Shown: in pieces, positions 1 to 6,943 of the stretch | Layout of the letters: each line of letters opens with the position of its first letter | Numbering within the stretch: position 1 is the stretch's first letter | Assembly: GCA_046351555.1 (NCBI GenBank) | Contig: JAXLYI010000012.1 | Location: forward strand, 186,001 to 250,000 | Direction of reading: 5' to 3' | Length of the DNA: 64,000 nt | Source: CAISKJ01 sp046351555 | GTDB lineage: Bacteria; Myxococcota_A; Polyangia; Polyangiales; Ga0077539 | The notes under the pieces: model-generated | Told to the model about the DNA's origin: nothing | The model's input: the letters and a program-made list of their open reading frames with translations, nothing else | The model's database searches: none | Program-made: the position numbers and the translations under genes

Positions 1-1
1 G

Positions 2-178
2 GCCGAGCTCACCGAGCGGATGCTCTCGCCCGGGGGCGGCGGCCTCGCGCTCGCGGCCCTCGCGACGGTGAGCCTCTTCGCGCTGCGCCTCGGGGTGATC
101 TTCGTGCTGCCGGGCTGGCTGCTCGCCCGGGGCCTCGAAGCGTGGCGGGCGCGGCGCGCTCCCCCCAGCGCCCCCTGA
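2..178 (+). CDS. C-terminal end of a membrane protein (truncated by window edge)
   Basis: An open frame enters from the left edge and ends with TGA at 176-178, giving 58 residues. It holds one strongly hydrophobic stretch (about residues 15-44, from GLALAALATV to LPGWLLA) followed by a short basic, proline-rich tail (WRARRAPPSAP). This looks like the last transmembrane helix and cytoplasmic tail of an integral membrane protein. The family cannot be named from this fragment. Confidence 0.5.
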   Translation, partial: AELTERMLSPGGGGLALAALATVSLFALRLGVIFVLPGWLLARGLEAWRARRAPPSAP

Positions 179-235
179 ATTCAGGGCGGCGGCGCTCTGG
201 ACAGACCCTCCGTGACCGCGGTATCGACCCGCGCC

Positions 236-2014
236 ATGCACTTCCGCCGTGGACTGGTCTTTCTGGGGCTGTCGCTCGCCGCCTGCACCGAGCCCACCCG
301 CACGCGCTTCACCGAAGACGCCGGGCCGGTGGTTCGCATCGACGGCGGGCCCGACGGGGGGATGTGCGTGCCGGGGCGCTTCTACTGCGAGGGGTCGAGC
401 GTCGCGTTCACGTGCGACGAGCACGGGCAGGTGGCGTCGCGGGTGACGTGCACGGGCAACGCGATGACCTGCGTGGAGGGCCTCGGGTGCCGCGCCTGCG
501 CGCCGAACGCGGCGCGGTGCAGCCCGGACAACAGCCTCCAGACGCAGCGCTGCCGGATGGACGGCTCGGGCTGGGAGGACGGCGCGCTCTGCAAGGCCCA
601 GGACGGGGCGTCGTGCGTGGCGGGCAACTGCACCGACCGGTGCAGCGACAGCTCGCTCGGGCGCTCGTACCTCGGGTGCAGCTACTGGCCGACGGTGACG
701 CCCAACAGCCAGCTCGACCCGACGTTCCGCTTCGCCATCGTGCTGGCCAACCCGCAGACGTACTCGGTGCGGGCGACGATCACGGGGGGCAACCTCACGA
801 CGCCGCGCACGATCGCGCTAGATCCCGGGGCGATCGAGACGGTGGAGCTCCCGTGGGTGGCGGAGCTGTACCAGGGCGGCGTGCCGCGCGACCCGTTCAC
901 CGGGATCACCCCGTCCGCGACGTCGGCGCTCGTGCGGGGCGGCGCCTACCACGTGCAGGCCACCGGGCCCATCTCGGCGTACCAGTTCAACCCGCTGACG
1001 TACTCGTCGGGGCGGGTGTTCTCGTACACCAACGACGCGTCGCTGCTCCTGCCCCAGGGCGTGCTCACGCGGCGCTACACCGTCTCGGCCTGGCCCAACC
1101 TCACGTCGCCGACGCTGCCGACGTTCTCGCGCGGGGGCTTCGTCTCCATCGTCGCCACCACGGGCGAGAACACCGAGGTCACCGTCCACGCCGCGGGCCG
1201 CGTGGGCGCCGGCCGCGGCGTCACCCCGCTCGCCGCCGGCGAGACCGCCACCTTCAACCTCCAGCAGGGCGACGTGCTCCAGCTCCTCGGCGCCGGCGCG
1301 GGCGACCTCACGGGGACCACCATCGAGTCGTCGCAGCCGGTGGCGGTGTTCGTCGGCCACGACTGCACCACCGTCCCCTCCGACCGCCCCGCGTGCGACC
1401 ACCTCGAAGAGCAGCTCCTGCCCGACGAGACCTGGGGCCGCGACTACGTCGTCTCCGCGCTGCGCGACCGCGGGCCCGGCGTCCCCTACGTGGTCCGCAT
1501 CCTCTCGCGCACCGACGACAACGCGATCACCTTCGAGCCCGAGGACGTGCACGAGCCCGCCACCCTCGCGCGGGGGCAGCTCCTGCAGTTTCAGACCAAC
1601 CGGCACTTCCGCGTGCGCGGTAGCGGCGCGTTCCTCGTCACGCAGTTCATGATCGGGCAGGGGCCGGCGACGGGCGGCACGGGCGCGGGCGACCCGGCGA
1701 TGGTGCAGGAGGTCCCGGTGCCCCAGTACCGCGACCGCTACGACTTCTACGTGCCCAGCACGTACCCGCAGAACTTCCTCAACGTCGTCGTGCCCGCGGG
1801 CGTCGAGCTCACCCTCGACGACCAGCCCCTGCGCGGTTCGATGGAGTCGCTCGGCGGCTTCAACGTGATGACGCTCCCGATCATGTCGGGCGCGCACCGG
1901 CTCCGCAGCGGCGTCGGGCAGGGCGTAGGCATCAAGGTCTACGGCATCGCCCCGTACACCTCGTACATGTACCCGGGCGGCCTCGACCTCCAGCTCATCA
2001 CTCCGCCCGGCTGA
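236..2014 (+). CDS. Lipoprotein with IgGFc-binding-type domain
   Basis: A 592-residue exported lipoprotein. The ATG at 236 is preferred over the in-frame GTG at 212 because it directly begins a signal peptide with lipobox LSLAAC (Cys17). Residues about 45-150 are Cys-rich (CTGNAMTC, CRACAPNAARC), like small disulphide modules. The rest resembles the IgGFc-binding domain that is common in myxobacterial lipoproteins: VAVFVGHDC, ACDHLEEQLLP and TWGRDYVVS, followed by a long beta-rich region. The domain is named after a mammalian mucin-like protein; here the role is probably a surface or adhesion protein, and that is inferred. A TATCGA box lies at 222-227, 8 bp before the start. Downstream is a repeat-filled intergenic region. 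Confidence 0.8.
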   Translation: MHFRRGLVFLGLSLAACTEPTRTRFTEDAGPVVRIDGGPDGGMCVPGRFYCEGSSVAFTCDEHGQVASRVTCTGNAMTCVEGLGCRACAPNAARCSPDNSLQTQRCRMDGSGWEDGALCKAQDGASCVAGNCTDRCSDSSLGRSYLGCSYWPTVTPNSQLDPTFRFAIVLANPQTYSVRATITGGNLTTPRTIALDPGAIETVELPWVAELYQGGVPRDPFTGITPSATSALVRGGAYHVQATGPISAYQFNPLTYSSGRVFSYTNDASLLLPQGVLTRRYTVSAWPNLTSPTLPTFSRGGFVSIVATTGENTEVTVHAAGRVGAGRGVTPLAAGETATFNLQQGDVLQLLGAGAGDLTGTTIESSQPVAVFVGHDCTTVPSDRPACDHLEEQLLPDETWGRDYVVSALRDRGPGVPYVVRILSRTDDNAITFEPEDVHEPATLARGQLLQFQTNRHFRVRGSGAFLVTQFMIGQGPATGGTGAGDPAMVQEVPVPQYRDRYDFYVPSTYPQNFLNVVVPAGVELTLDDQPLRGSMESLGGFNVMTLPIMSGAHRLRSGVGQGVGIKVYGIAPYTSYMYPGGLDLQLITPPG

Positions 2015-2466
2015 CCGGCGCTCACTCCCACACCTTGAGCAGGGTTTCGTAGGCCGACGCTGCGAGCCTTCAATTCTCAACGATTCTACCGACTCGATGC
2101 CTGTGTGAGTGCGGTCGCATCGAGCTCGCTTCTCCTCCCTCCCCCGCTCGCCAAGCCTCGCGCGTTGGCCCTCCCTCCGTCGCCGCGGCGGCGCCAGAGG
2201 GAGGGGCTTCGACTCCCAACTGAGACGCACCGACGTCGCTTCGCCGCGGCGGCGCATCGTTCTCGCGTCACGTCGCTCCGGCGTCATGGCGTATTGTCGA
2301 GGACGGCGGCCCCCTCCCGCTGGCGCCGCCGCGGCGACGGAGGGAGGGCCAACGCGCGAGGCTTTGCGAGCGGGGGAGGGAGGAGAAGCGAGTTCGGTGT
2401 GCGATCAGAAGGACGCCGTGACGGTATTCGAACCGTTCCGCGCTTCCCTGTTGAGAGGGGTGACGC
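2015..2466. other. Intergenic region holding a double-hairpin inverted repeat
   Basis: 452 bp between a plus-strand gene end and the minus-strand dps end, with no convincing coding frame. It is dominated by the inverted repeat 2125-2206 / 2311-2392, described separately. Confidence 0.7.
2125..2392. repeat. Large imperfect palindrome, two inverted 82-bp arms (BIME-like)
   Basis: Arm 2125-2206 is the reverse complement of arm 2311-2392 with about three mismatches; the spacer is 104 bp. Each arm carries its own smaller hairpin (CCCTCCCT paired with AGGGAGGG), so the unit is two head-to-head hairpins, as in bacterial REP/BIME elements. Just outside each hairpin is the tag GCGCGAGGCTYKGCGAGCGG (right-arm orientation), which recurs at 28270-28327 and in both arms at 32260-32567. 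The family name is an inference from architecture. Confidence 0.75.
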
Positions 2467-2967
2467 TCACTCCCCGAGCGTCGCGCGCAGGAACCACGAG
2501 TGCTTCTCGAACTCCGTCACCACGCCGGTGAGGAGGTCGACGGTGTCGGTGTCCTTCACCTCCTCGGCGAGCGCGCGCGACTCGCGCAGGCCCGCGAGGA
2601 AGGCGTCGACGCGCTCGGCCAGGAGCTTCACGTGCTCGAGGTCGCGCACGGTGTCCTGGGGGTACTCCGCGAGGGCCGAGTGCGCGGCGACGTGGCGGGC
2701 CGTCCCGTAGGCGCGTCCGCCGAGGGTGACGGCGCGCTCGGCGATCGCGTCGGTGAAGCCCGCGAGGCCCACGGCGAAGGTTTCGAACAGGGGGTGGAGC
2801 GCGGCGAAGTGGGGGCCCTTGACGTTCCAGTGGGCCACCTTGAGCTGGGAGTGGAGGTCGAGCCCGTCGGCGAGGCGGGCGTTGAGGGTCACCACGAGGC
2901 GGGCGCGGTCGGCGGGGGGGAGGGGCGAGGGGCTGTGGTACATGGCGTCGGTCTCCTTCGGCGCCAC
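2467..2967 (-). CDS. dps: Dps family ferritin-like DNA-protecting protein
   Basis: 166 residues, the normal Dps size. Dps dodecamers oxidise and store iron, using peroxide as oxidant, and protect DNA in starvation or oxidative stress. The signature helix is clear: HSQLKVAHWNVKGPHF (residues 39-54) with ferroxidase His46, then LHPLFE (His58, Glu62) and AERAVTLGG, ending with the last helix TEFEKHSWFLRATL. Glu62 stands where many Dps proteins have Asp. The first eight residues (MAPKETDA) may be untranslated, because a second ATG begins MYHSPSP. The gene is monocistronic and convergent with the preceding lipoprotein gene. Expression control is not visible. Confidence 0.9.
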   Translation of the reverse strand: MAPKETDAMYHSPSPLPPADRARLVVTLNARLADGLDLHSQLKVAHWNVKGPHFAALHPLFETFAVGLAGFTDAIAERAVTLGGRAYGTARHVAAHSALAEYPQDTVRDLEHVKLLAERVDAFLAGLRESRALAEEVKDTDTVDLLTGVVTEFEKHSWFLRATLGE

Positions 2968-3020
2968 CGAACGTAGAGACCGGGGCGACGCGTCGCCAGG
3001 ACATCGTCGCGATCGCGGTG

Positions 3021-3154
3021 ATCGCCGCGGGCTATCAGCGCCCGTCAGCCGTCGGTCGGGGCGTCACCGTCGCGGTCGTCGTTGCCATCGTCCTCTTCGC
3101 TCACGGCGCCCTTGCGCGTCGGCACGCGGAGCCCGAGCTGGACGAGCTCGCGCT
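3021..3154. repeat. Direct repeat copy 1 (3' end of the hypothetical gene)
   Basis: The sequence over the 3' end of the 3045-3935 gene and 24 bp beyond it closely matches 5227-5354 (for example GCGTCACCGTCGCGGTCGTC in both). Copy 2 is fused to an HNH fragment, so this marks a duplication-rearrangement. Confidence 0.7.
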
Positions 3155-3935
3155 TGTTGTAGACGGAGCGGAGCGTGGTGCCCCAGTCGTTGAACCACGC
3201 CGACAGCGCCTCGTAGGCCGCGCGGCGGGCGGCGTGGTCGGGCGCGGCGTCGCTTGCGGTGGCGACGGGAGCCGCCGGGGTCGCAGGGAGCGCGGGGATG
3301 GTCTCCAGCGCGGCGACGCGGGCGCGCATCGCGGTGAGGACGTCGTCCGTGAGGCCGCGCGTGCGGAGGGTGTCGCGCACGGCCGCGGCGCCGGGGAGGC
3401 CGCTGGTGGGCAGGGCGGCGAGGCGCTCGACCAGCCCGCGCACCGAGAGGATGACGCCGGGGCCGAGGGGCTGCTGCGTGAGGTCGCGGAAGAAGGTGGC
3501 GAGGAAGGTGGCGCGGTGCTCCGACGGCACCACCCGCTCGATCACCGCGCGCACCCGCGGGAACCAGAGGTTCTCGAAGGCGTCGAGGGCCTGGAGTTCC
3601 TGGTCGAGGAAGAGGGAGCGCGGGGCGGCTCCCTGGGGCGCGACGCGCATCGCCTGGCCCTCGCCCGACGCGCGGCGGAAGAGGCCCCAGCCCTCCTCGT
3701 GCTCCGCGGGCGTGTACCCGTGGGCCAGCGCCGCCGCGAAGAGCGAGGGGTCGCGCACCATCAGAAGAAAGCGCGAGATGCGCAGCAGCCGGCGCGTCTC
3801 CTTCGGGGTGAGCGGCGACTGCGCGCCGTCGCCCGACGGCGTCACGAGGGCCGGCGCGGGGGTCGAGGGGCGCGGCTTCGTCGGCGCGACGGGGGCCGAC
3901 TTCGGGGCGGACTTCGCGCGCTTCTGCTTCGTCAT
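3045..3935 (-). CDS. Hypothetical protein of a myxobacterial type
   Basis: 296 residues if started at the ATG at 3935 (MTKQKRAK); an upstream in-frame start at 3998 would add an unlikely Arg/Pro-rich lead. It has a Lys/Ala/Pro-rich N terminus (about 35 residues), then a helical body (RRLLRISRFLLMVRD, FENLWFPRVRAVIERVV), and an acidic C-terminal tail. The segment AWFNDWGTTLRSVYNKRELVQLGLR resembles C termini I associate with paralogous families of unknown function in Polyangium-type genomes. No catalytic motif was seen. The last 35 codons plus flanking sequence are duplicated at 5227-5356 inside the decayed cassette downstream. Confidence 0.7.
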   Translation of the reverse strand: MTKQKRAKSAPKSAPVAPTKPRPSTPAPALVTPSGDGAQSPLTPKETRRLLRISRFLLMVRDPSLFAAALAHGYTPAEHEEGWGLFRRASGEGQAMRVAPQGAAPRSLFLDQELQALDAFENLWFPRVRAVIERVVPSEHRATFLATFFRDLTQQPLGPGVILSVRGLVERLAALPTSGLPGAAAVRDTLRTRGLTDDVLTAMRARVAALETIPALPATPAAPVATASDAAPDHAARRAAYEALSAWFNDWGTTLRSVYNKRELVQLGLRVPTRKGAVSEEDDGNDDRDGDAPTDG

Positions 3936-4321
3936 GGCGTTCGTCTCCGGGCGTGAAGGTGGGGTGGTGTGGACGACGGAACCGCGCCGCCCACGCAAGG
4001 AGAAACAACGGCGTCGAAGGCGACGAGCTGAAGTCCCGCGGTGCGATTTCGGGGGCCGGTGTGCAGCGCGGGGGCGAGATCACGTCGTCCGAGCGCGAGA
4101 TTCGATCACCCAGACCCCCGGTTCGAATCGCCAGACCCCCAGATCGACATCGTCCGGGCGCGAAATCGCGTTGCCCGAGCGCGGCCGCGCGCGGTCGGGG
4201 CATCGACGAGCCACAGGGCGTCGCGGTGGGCAGCCGCGCGGTGGGTGGAGGCGGCGGGAGGACGCACGGTGTCCCTGTGGTGGCGCTGACCCCAGCGCGC
4301 CTTCCCGCCCAGAGGACGCCG
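3936..4321. other. Intergenic, no supported gene
   Basis: 386 bp with no convincing ORF. Around 4090-4190 there are short diverged direct repeats (CGTCCGAGCGCGAGAT versus CGTCCGGGCGCGAAAT; two CCAGACCCCC blocks). It is probably non-functional debris at the 3' edge of the Uma2 pseudogene. Confidence 0.45.
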
Positions 4322-5117
4322 CTACGCGAAGACCTCGCACGTCGGCGCCCGCCGCGAGCACGGCGAGGTCGTGCCAGCGCGTAGGCGCGGCAGCGAGGTC
4401 GTCGCAGGCCGCGACCGCGCCCGCTGCGCGTCGGTGAGCCGCGAGGTAGCGAGGCTTTCCATCGTGCGGAGCAACAGCGCGGCGCGCGGCGACGAGCGCG
4501 CCCTCGTCGCCGGCCGGCGCAGGCCGGCGGTGTGGGCGGCGTCGACGGCGGCGGTCACCACGGCGTTGCCACGGGCGAGGAGGGCGCGGGCGACGTTGTC
4601 GTCGGCGAGCACGCTGGAGGAGGGCCTGGACGGGGATGGGGACGACAGAGCGGCGGTCCTCGATGGCGTCGCTGTCCCCGGGCGATTCCCGCGTCGAGCA
4701 CGCCGCCACTCGTAGACGGCGCCCTCGTCGACGCGCACGTAGAATACCGCCGCACGCCGCGCGCGGCGAGCACCGCGCCTTCTCGGCCACGTCGCCCGTC
4801 CCGCTGACTGTCGCACACCTCGAAGGTGATCTCCTCCAACTGGCGCCGCCCGGTCTTCGCGTCGGGCGCCTCGGGGAAGACGACGTCGGCCGCCCGGTCG
4901 TTGTCGGCGTCGAGGCGCGTCAGCATGTCCGCCGCGCGGTAGCCCTGCGCGAGGCACCGCGGAACACGTGGGACACCTCCATGTGCTGCGTCGCGTGCCG
5001 GAGGGTTGGCCCCCATCGTCCACCGTCGCCGTCGACCACCTGCGTGTGCGTCTCCGGCTGCGCGAGGCGCTCATCGAGGGGGCGGCGGCTCCCGCGGCCC
5101 GGCGCTCGCGCCGACAC
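4322..5117 (-). pseudogene. Decayed Uma2 (DUF820) family nuclease-like gene
   Basis: No single frame is intact, but pieces in successive frames give one Uma2-type protein. In order: PLDERLAQPETHTQVVDG near 5095-5040, RHATQHMEVSHVF, then YRAADMLTRLDADNDRAADVVFPEAPD with EITFEVCDSQ near 4960-4810 (the PD-(D/E)XK-like core), then FYVRVDEGAVYEWRR, and a C-terminal helical part VARALLARGNAVVTAAVDAA ending ...CEVFA. At least three frame changes are needed. Uma2 proteins are predicted PD-(D/E)XK-fold proteins of unknown role, often amplified. An intact distant relative lies at 62283-63137. Confidence 0.65.
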
Positions 5118-5177
5118 GTACGACGACGGAGCGCCCTGGGGCGAGGAGGGCGGGGGGCGTCGAGCGCGGCAAGTTCG

Positions 5178-5222
5178 CCGGAGGATAGCGCCCCGCGTGG
5201 GGGCGTCACAAGGCGCGGCGCC
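5178..5222. repeat. Direct repeat copy 1, leader of Uma2 cassette
   Basis: GGAGGATAGCGCCCCGCG and the following GGCGTCACAAGGCGCGGCGC recur at 5989-6032 with about three differences. Each copy sits just upstream (minus-strand sense) of a Uma2 N-terminal sequence, so the duplicated unit included the 5' leader. Confidence 0.75.
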
Positions 5223-5226
5223 GGTG

Positions 5227-5356
5227 GTCGCCGCGGGCTATCGCCCATCAGCCGTCGGCCGGGGCGTCACCGTCGCGGTCGTCGTCGCCCTTCTCGCTCA
5301 CGGCGCCCTTGCGCGTCGGCACGCCGGAGCCCGAGCTGGACGAACTCGCGCTCGCG
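5227..5356 (-). pseudogene. Duplicated C-terminal fragment of the 3045-3935 gene
   Basis: Minus-strand reading gives a frameshifted version of the last residues of the hypothetical protein at 3045-3935: REFVQLGLR, then an APTRKGAVSE-like stretch and the acidic tail ending at a TGA at 5249. Only the 3' end is present. It abuts the HNH fragment, so it is a relic of recombination between paralogous loci. Confidence 0.65.
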
Positions 5357-5373
5357 CGGCCCGTCGCGGTCGG

Positions 5374-5845
5374 TCACGCGCCGCGCGTCGCGCGACGGAG
5401 GACGACGGCGAGCGGGCGGTTCATCTTCAGGAGCAGGGCGGCGCGGCCTGTCGGGGTGAGGCCTCCAGGAGGCCATCCTCTGCGAGGCGGAGGTGCTCGT
5501 CCCAGCGCTGCGACCGCGGGTCGTAGAGCGCGGCCTCGACGCCCGTGCCCGGGTCGATCGCAGCGCGCCGTGGCCTCTTGCGGAGCGAGCAGGACACGCA
5601 GGCGACGAGGTTGTCGAGGGTGGTCGCGCCGCCCTCCACGCGCGGTACGACGTGGTCGATGTGGAAGGTCGCCTCCTGGGTTCACGCGATGCCGCGATAC
5701 TCACGCAGCGCTCGCGGGCGCGCTCCCGGACGCGGCGCTGCAGCGGCAGGGACGTACTCGGAGCTCACCGAGGCGTTGTGCTTGAGGAGCGACAGCAGGT
5801 CGGCGAGCTCGACCAGCCCTTCCGCTTCGGCGCGCTCGTAAGACG
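5374..5845 (-). pseudogene. Frameshifted HNH endonuclease gene
   Basis: Successive frames give a recognisable HNH endonuclease: LPLQRRVRERARERC near 5750-5706, EATFHIDHVVPRVEGGATTL near 5670-5610, then DNLVACVSCSLRKRPRR, RWDEHLRLAEDGLLE, and in another frame LTPTGRAALLLKMNRPLAV to the stop at 5374. The HIDH motif and a CxxC zinc knuckle (one Cys of the first knuckle appears as Arg) are typical. A further frame upstream (YERAEAEGLVELADLLSLL, about 5843-5760) may be the original N terminus or a small upstream partner. At least two frameshifts and a stop make it non-functional. Confidence 0.65.
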
Positions 5846-5985
5846 TGGGCGACGGCCGCATGCTGCGTCGCGTGCGGGGGCGTGGCGCCCATCGTCCGCA
5901 CCGTCACGCCGTCGACCACCTGTGTGTGCGTCTCCGGCTGCGCGAGGCGCTCGTCGAGGGGCGGCGAGGACCGCGGGGAGTGCAC
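5838..5985 (-). pseudogene. N-terminal fragment of a second Uma2 copy
   Basis: Starting at a GTG at 5985, this reads PPLDERLAQPETHTQVVDG, then TMGATPPHATQHAAVAHVL. That is nearly the same as the N terminus of the decayed Uma2 copy at 4322-5117, but the copy breaks off near 5838 into the HNH-associated sequence. It confirms a tandem duplication in which one Uma2 copy lost its body. Confidence 0.65.
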
Positions 5986-5988
5986 GCC

Positions 5989-6032
5989 CGGAGGATAGCG
6001 CCCCGCGAGGAGGCGTCACAAGGCGCGGCGCT
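5989..6032. repeat. Direct repeat copy 2, leader of Uma2 cassette
   Basis: Partner of 5178-5222. Together they frame a unit of about 810 bp that was duplicated and then decayed. Confidence 0.75.
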
Positions 6033-6105
6033 GCGGCGACGGGTGGGCGTCGGCGCGCTGCGCTGCGAAGACCTGGGTCACCTGCGTCATGGCGTGATCA
6101 GCGCG

Positions 6106-6825
6106 TCACTGCCCGGCGCGCGGCTCGACGCCCGTCAGCCGGGTGATCGCCCGCTCGGCGAGGCGGAAGAGCCCGAAGCGCTCGATCACGCCGTCCATCC
6201 AGCCCGTGGTGATGCAGTAGTTGTGGAGGTGCGGCGCCTCGTGGTGGACGTCGTGGTGCTCGCGCGAGAGCAGGATCCCGCGGCGCTGGCACCAGCCCAC
6301 GAGCGCGGGGACGCGCTGCGCGTGGGCCCACTGGTGCGCCTGGCTGGTGAAGGTGACCAGCAGCGCGAAGACGGCCGCGCCCACCTGCGTGCCCCAGCCG
6401 AGCGGCGTCGGGTGCGCGACGTTGTACGGCAGCAGCCACGCGACCGCGAGGGGGAGGAGCGCGAGGGCGCCGTTGGTGCCGTTGGCCTCGACGACGTCGT
6501 GGTGGTTGATCTCGTCGGGGTCGACATGGTGCTCGCGAAACTGCCGGATGAAGGCCTTGCCGAGCAGCGGCGTCTCGACCGAGCCCCACGTGTCGCAACC
6601 CCAGTGGACCACGCCCGAGACGAGGTCGGCGAAGAGGGCCGCGCACACCGCGGCGGCGGGCGCCATGGAGAGCATCCACCAGGCGGGCGACGCGAGCGCG
6701 GTGCGCGCGAGGGTGGCGAGGTCGGCGAGGAGGAAGAGGGCGAGGCAGGTGCCTTCGACGAGGCGCTGCGTGCGGCTGTACCCGCCCCCGATGCGGGTCT
6801 GGTTGCGGTCGGTGGTCTCGGACAT
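6106..6825 (-). CDS. carF: CarF/TMEM189-type plasmanylethanolamine desaturase
   Basis: 239 residues from the ATG at 6825 (MSETTDRN); a longer in-frame start at 7041 would run through the divergent gene's start. Membrane protein with hydrophobic segments near 24-45, 52-72, 120-135 and 145-160. It carries the His-rich di-metal motifs of the Kua/TMEM189 family: HWGCDTWGS (His74), REHHVDPDEINHHD (His99, 100, 108, 109), HQWAH (His164, 168) and SREHHDVHHEAPHLHNYC (His190-201). CarF of Myxococcus xanthus is the O2-dependent desaturase that makes the vinyl-ether bond of plasmalogens and is needed for the light response. An AGPS-like ether-lipid enzyme lies at 14305-16302. It is divergent from the DUF4139 lipoprotein gene. 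Confidence 0.88.
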   Translation of the reverse strand: MSETTDRNQTRIGGGYSRTQRLVEGTCLALFLLADLATLARTALASPAWWMLSMAPAAAVCAALFADLVSGVVHWGCDTWGSVETPLLGKAFIRQFREHHVDPDEINHHDVVEANGTNGALALLPLAVAWLLPYNVAHPTPLGWGTQVGAAVFALLVTFTSQAHQWAHAQRVPALVGWCQRRGILLSREHHDVHHEAPHLHNYCITTGWMDGVIERFGLFRLAERAITRLTGVEPRAGQ

Positions 6826-6943
6826 GGGAGGCGCTTTCGGCGCGGAACATACGCGAAACCGCCCCCGATTGGATGTACCAACGTCGCCGCCGGGCGGCGT
6901 GTCCCACGCGGCACACCCCCCTTCAGGAGAACGAATCACCGCC

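Noticed and set aside
3045..3998. Longer start for the hypothetical gene at 3998
   Set aside because: The extra 21 residues are Arg/Pro-rich and unlike a protein start; MTKQKRAK at 3935 is a natural beginning.
4115..4145. GGTTCGAATCG-like T-loop suggesting a tRNA
   Set aside because: The T-stem does not pair (CCCGG against CGCCA), and no anticodon or acceptor arms could be found around it.
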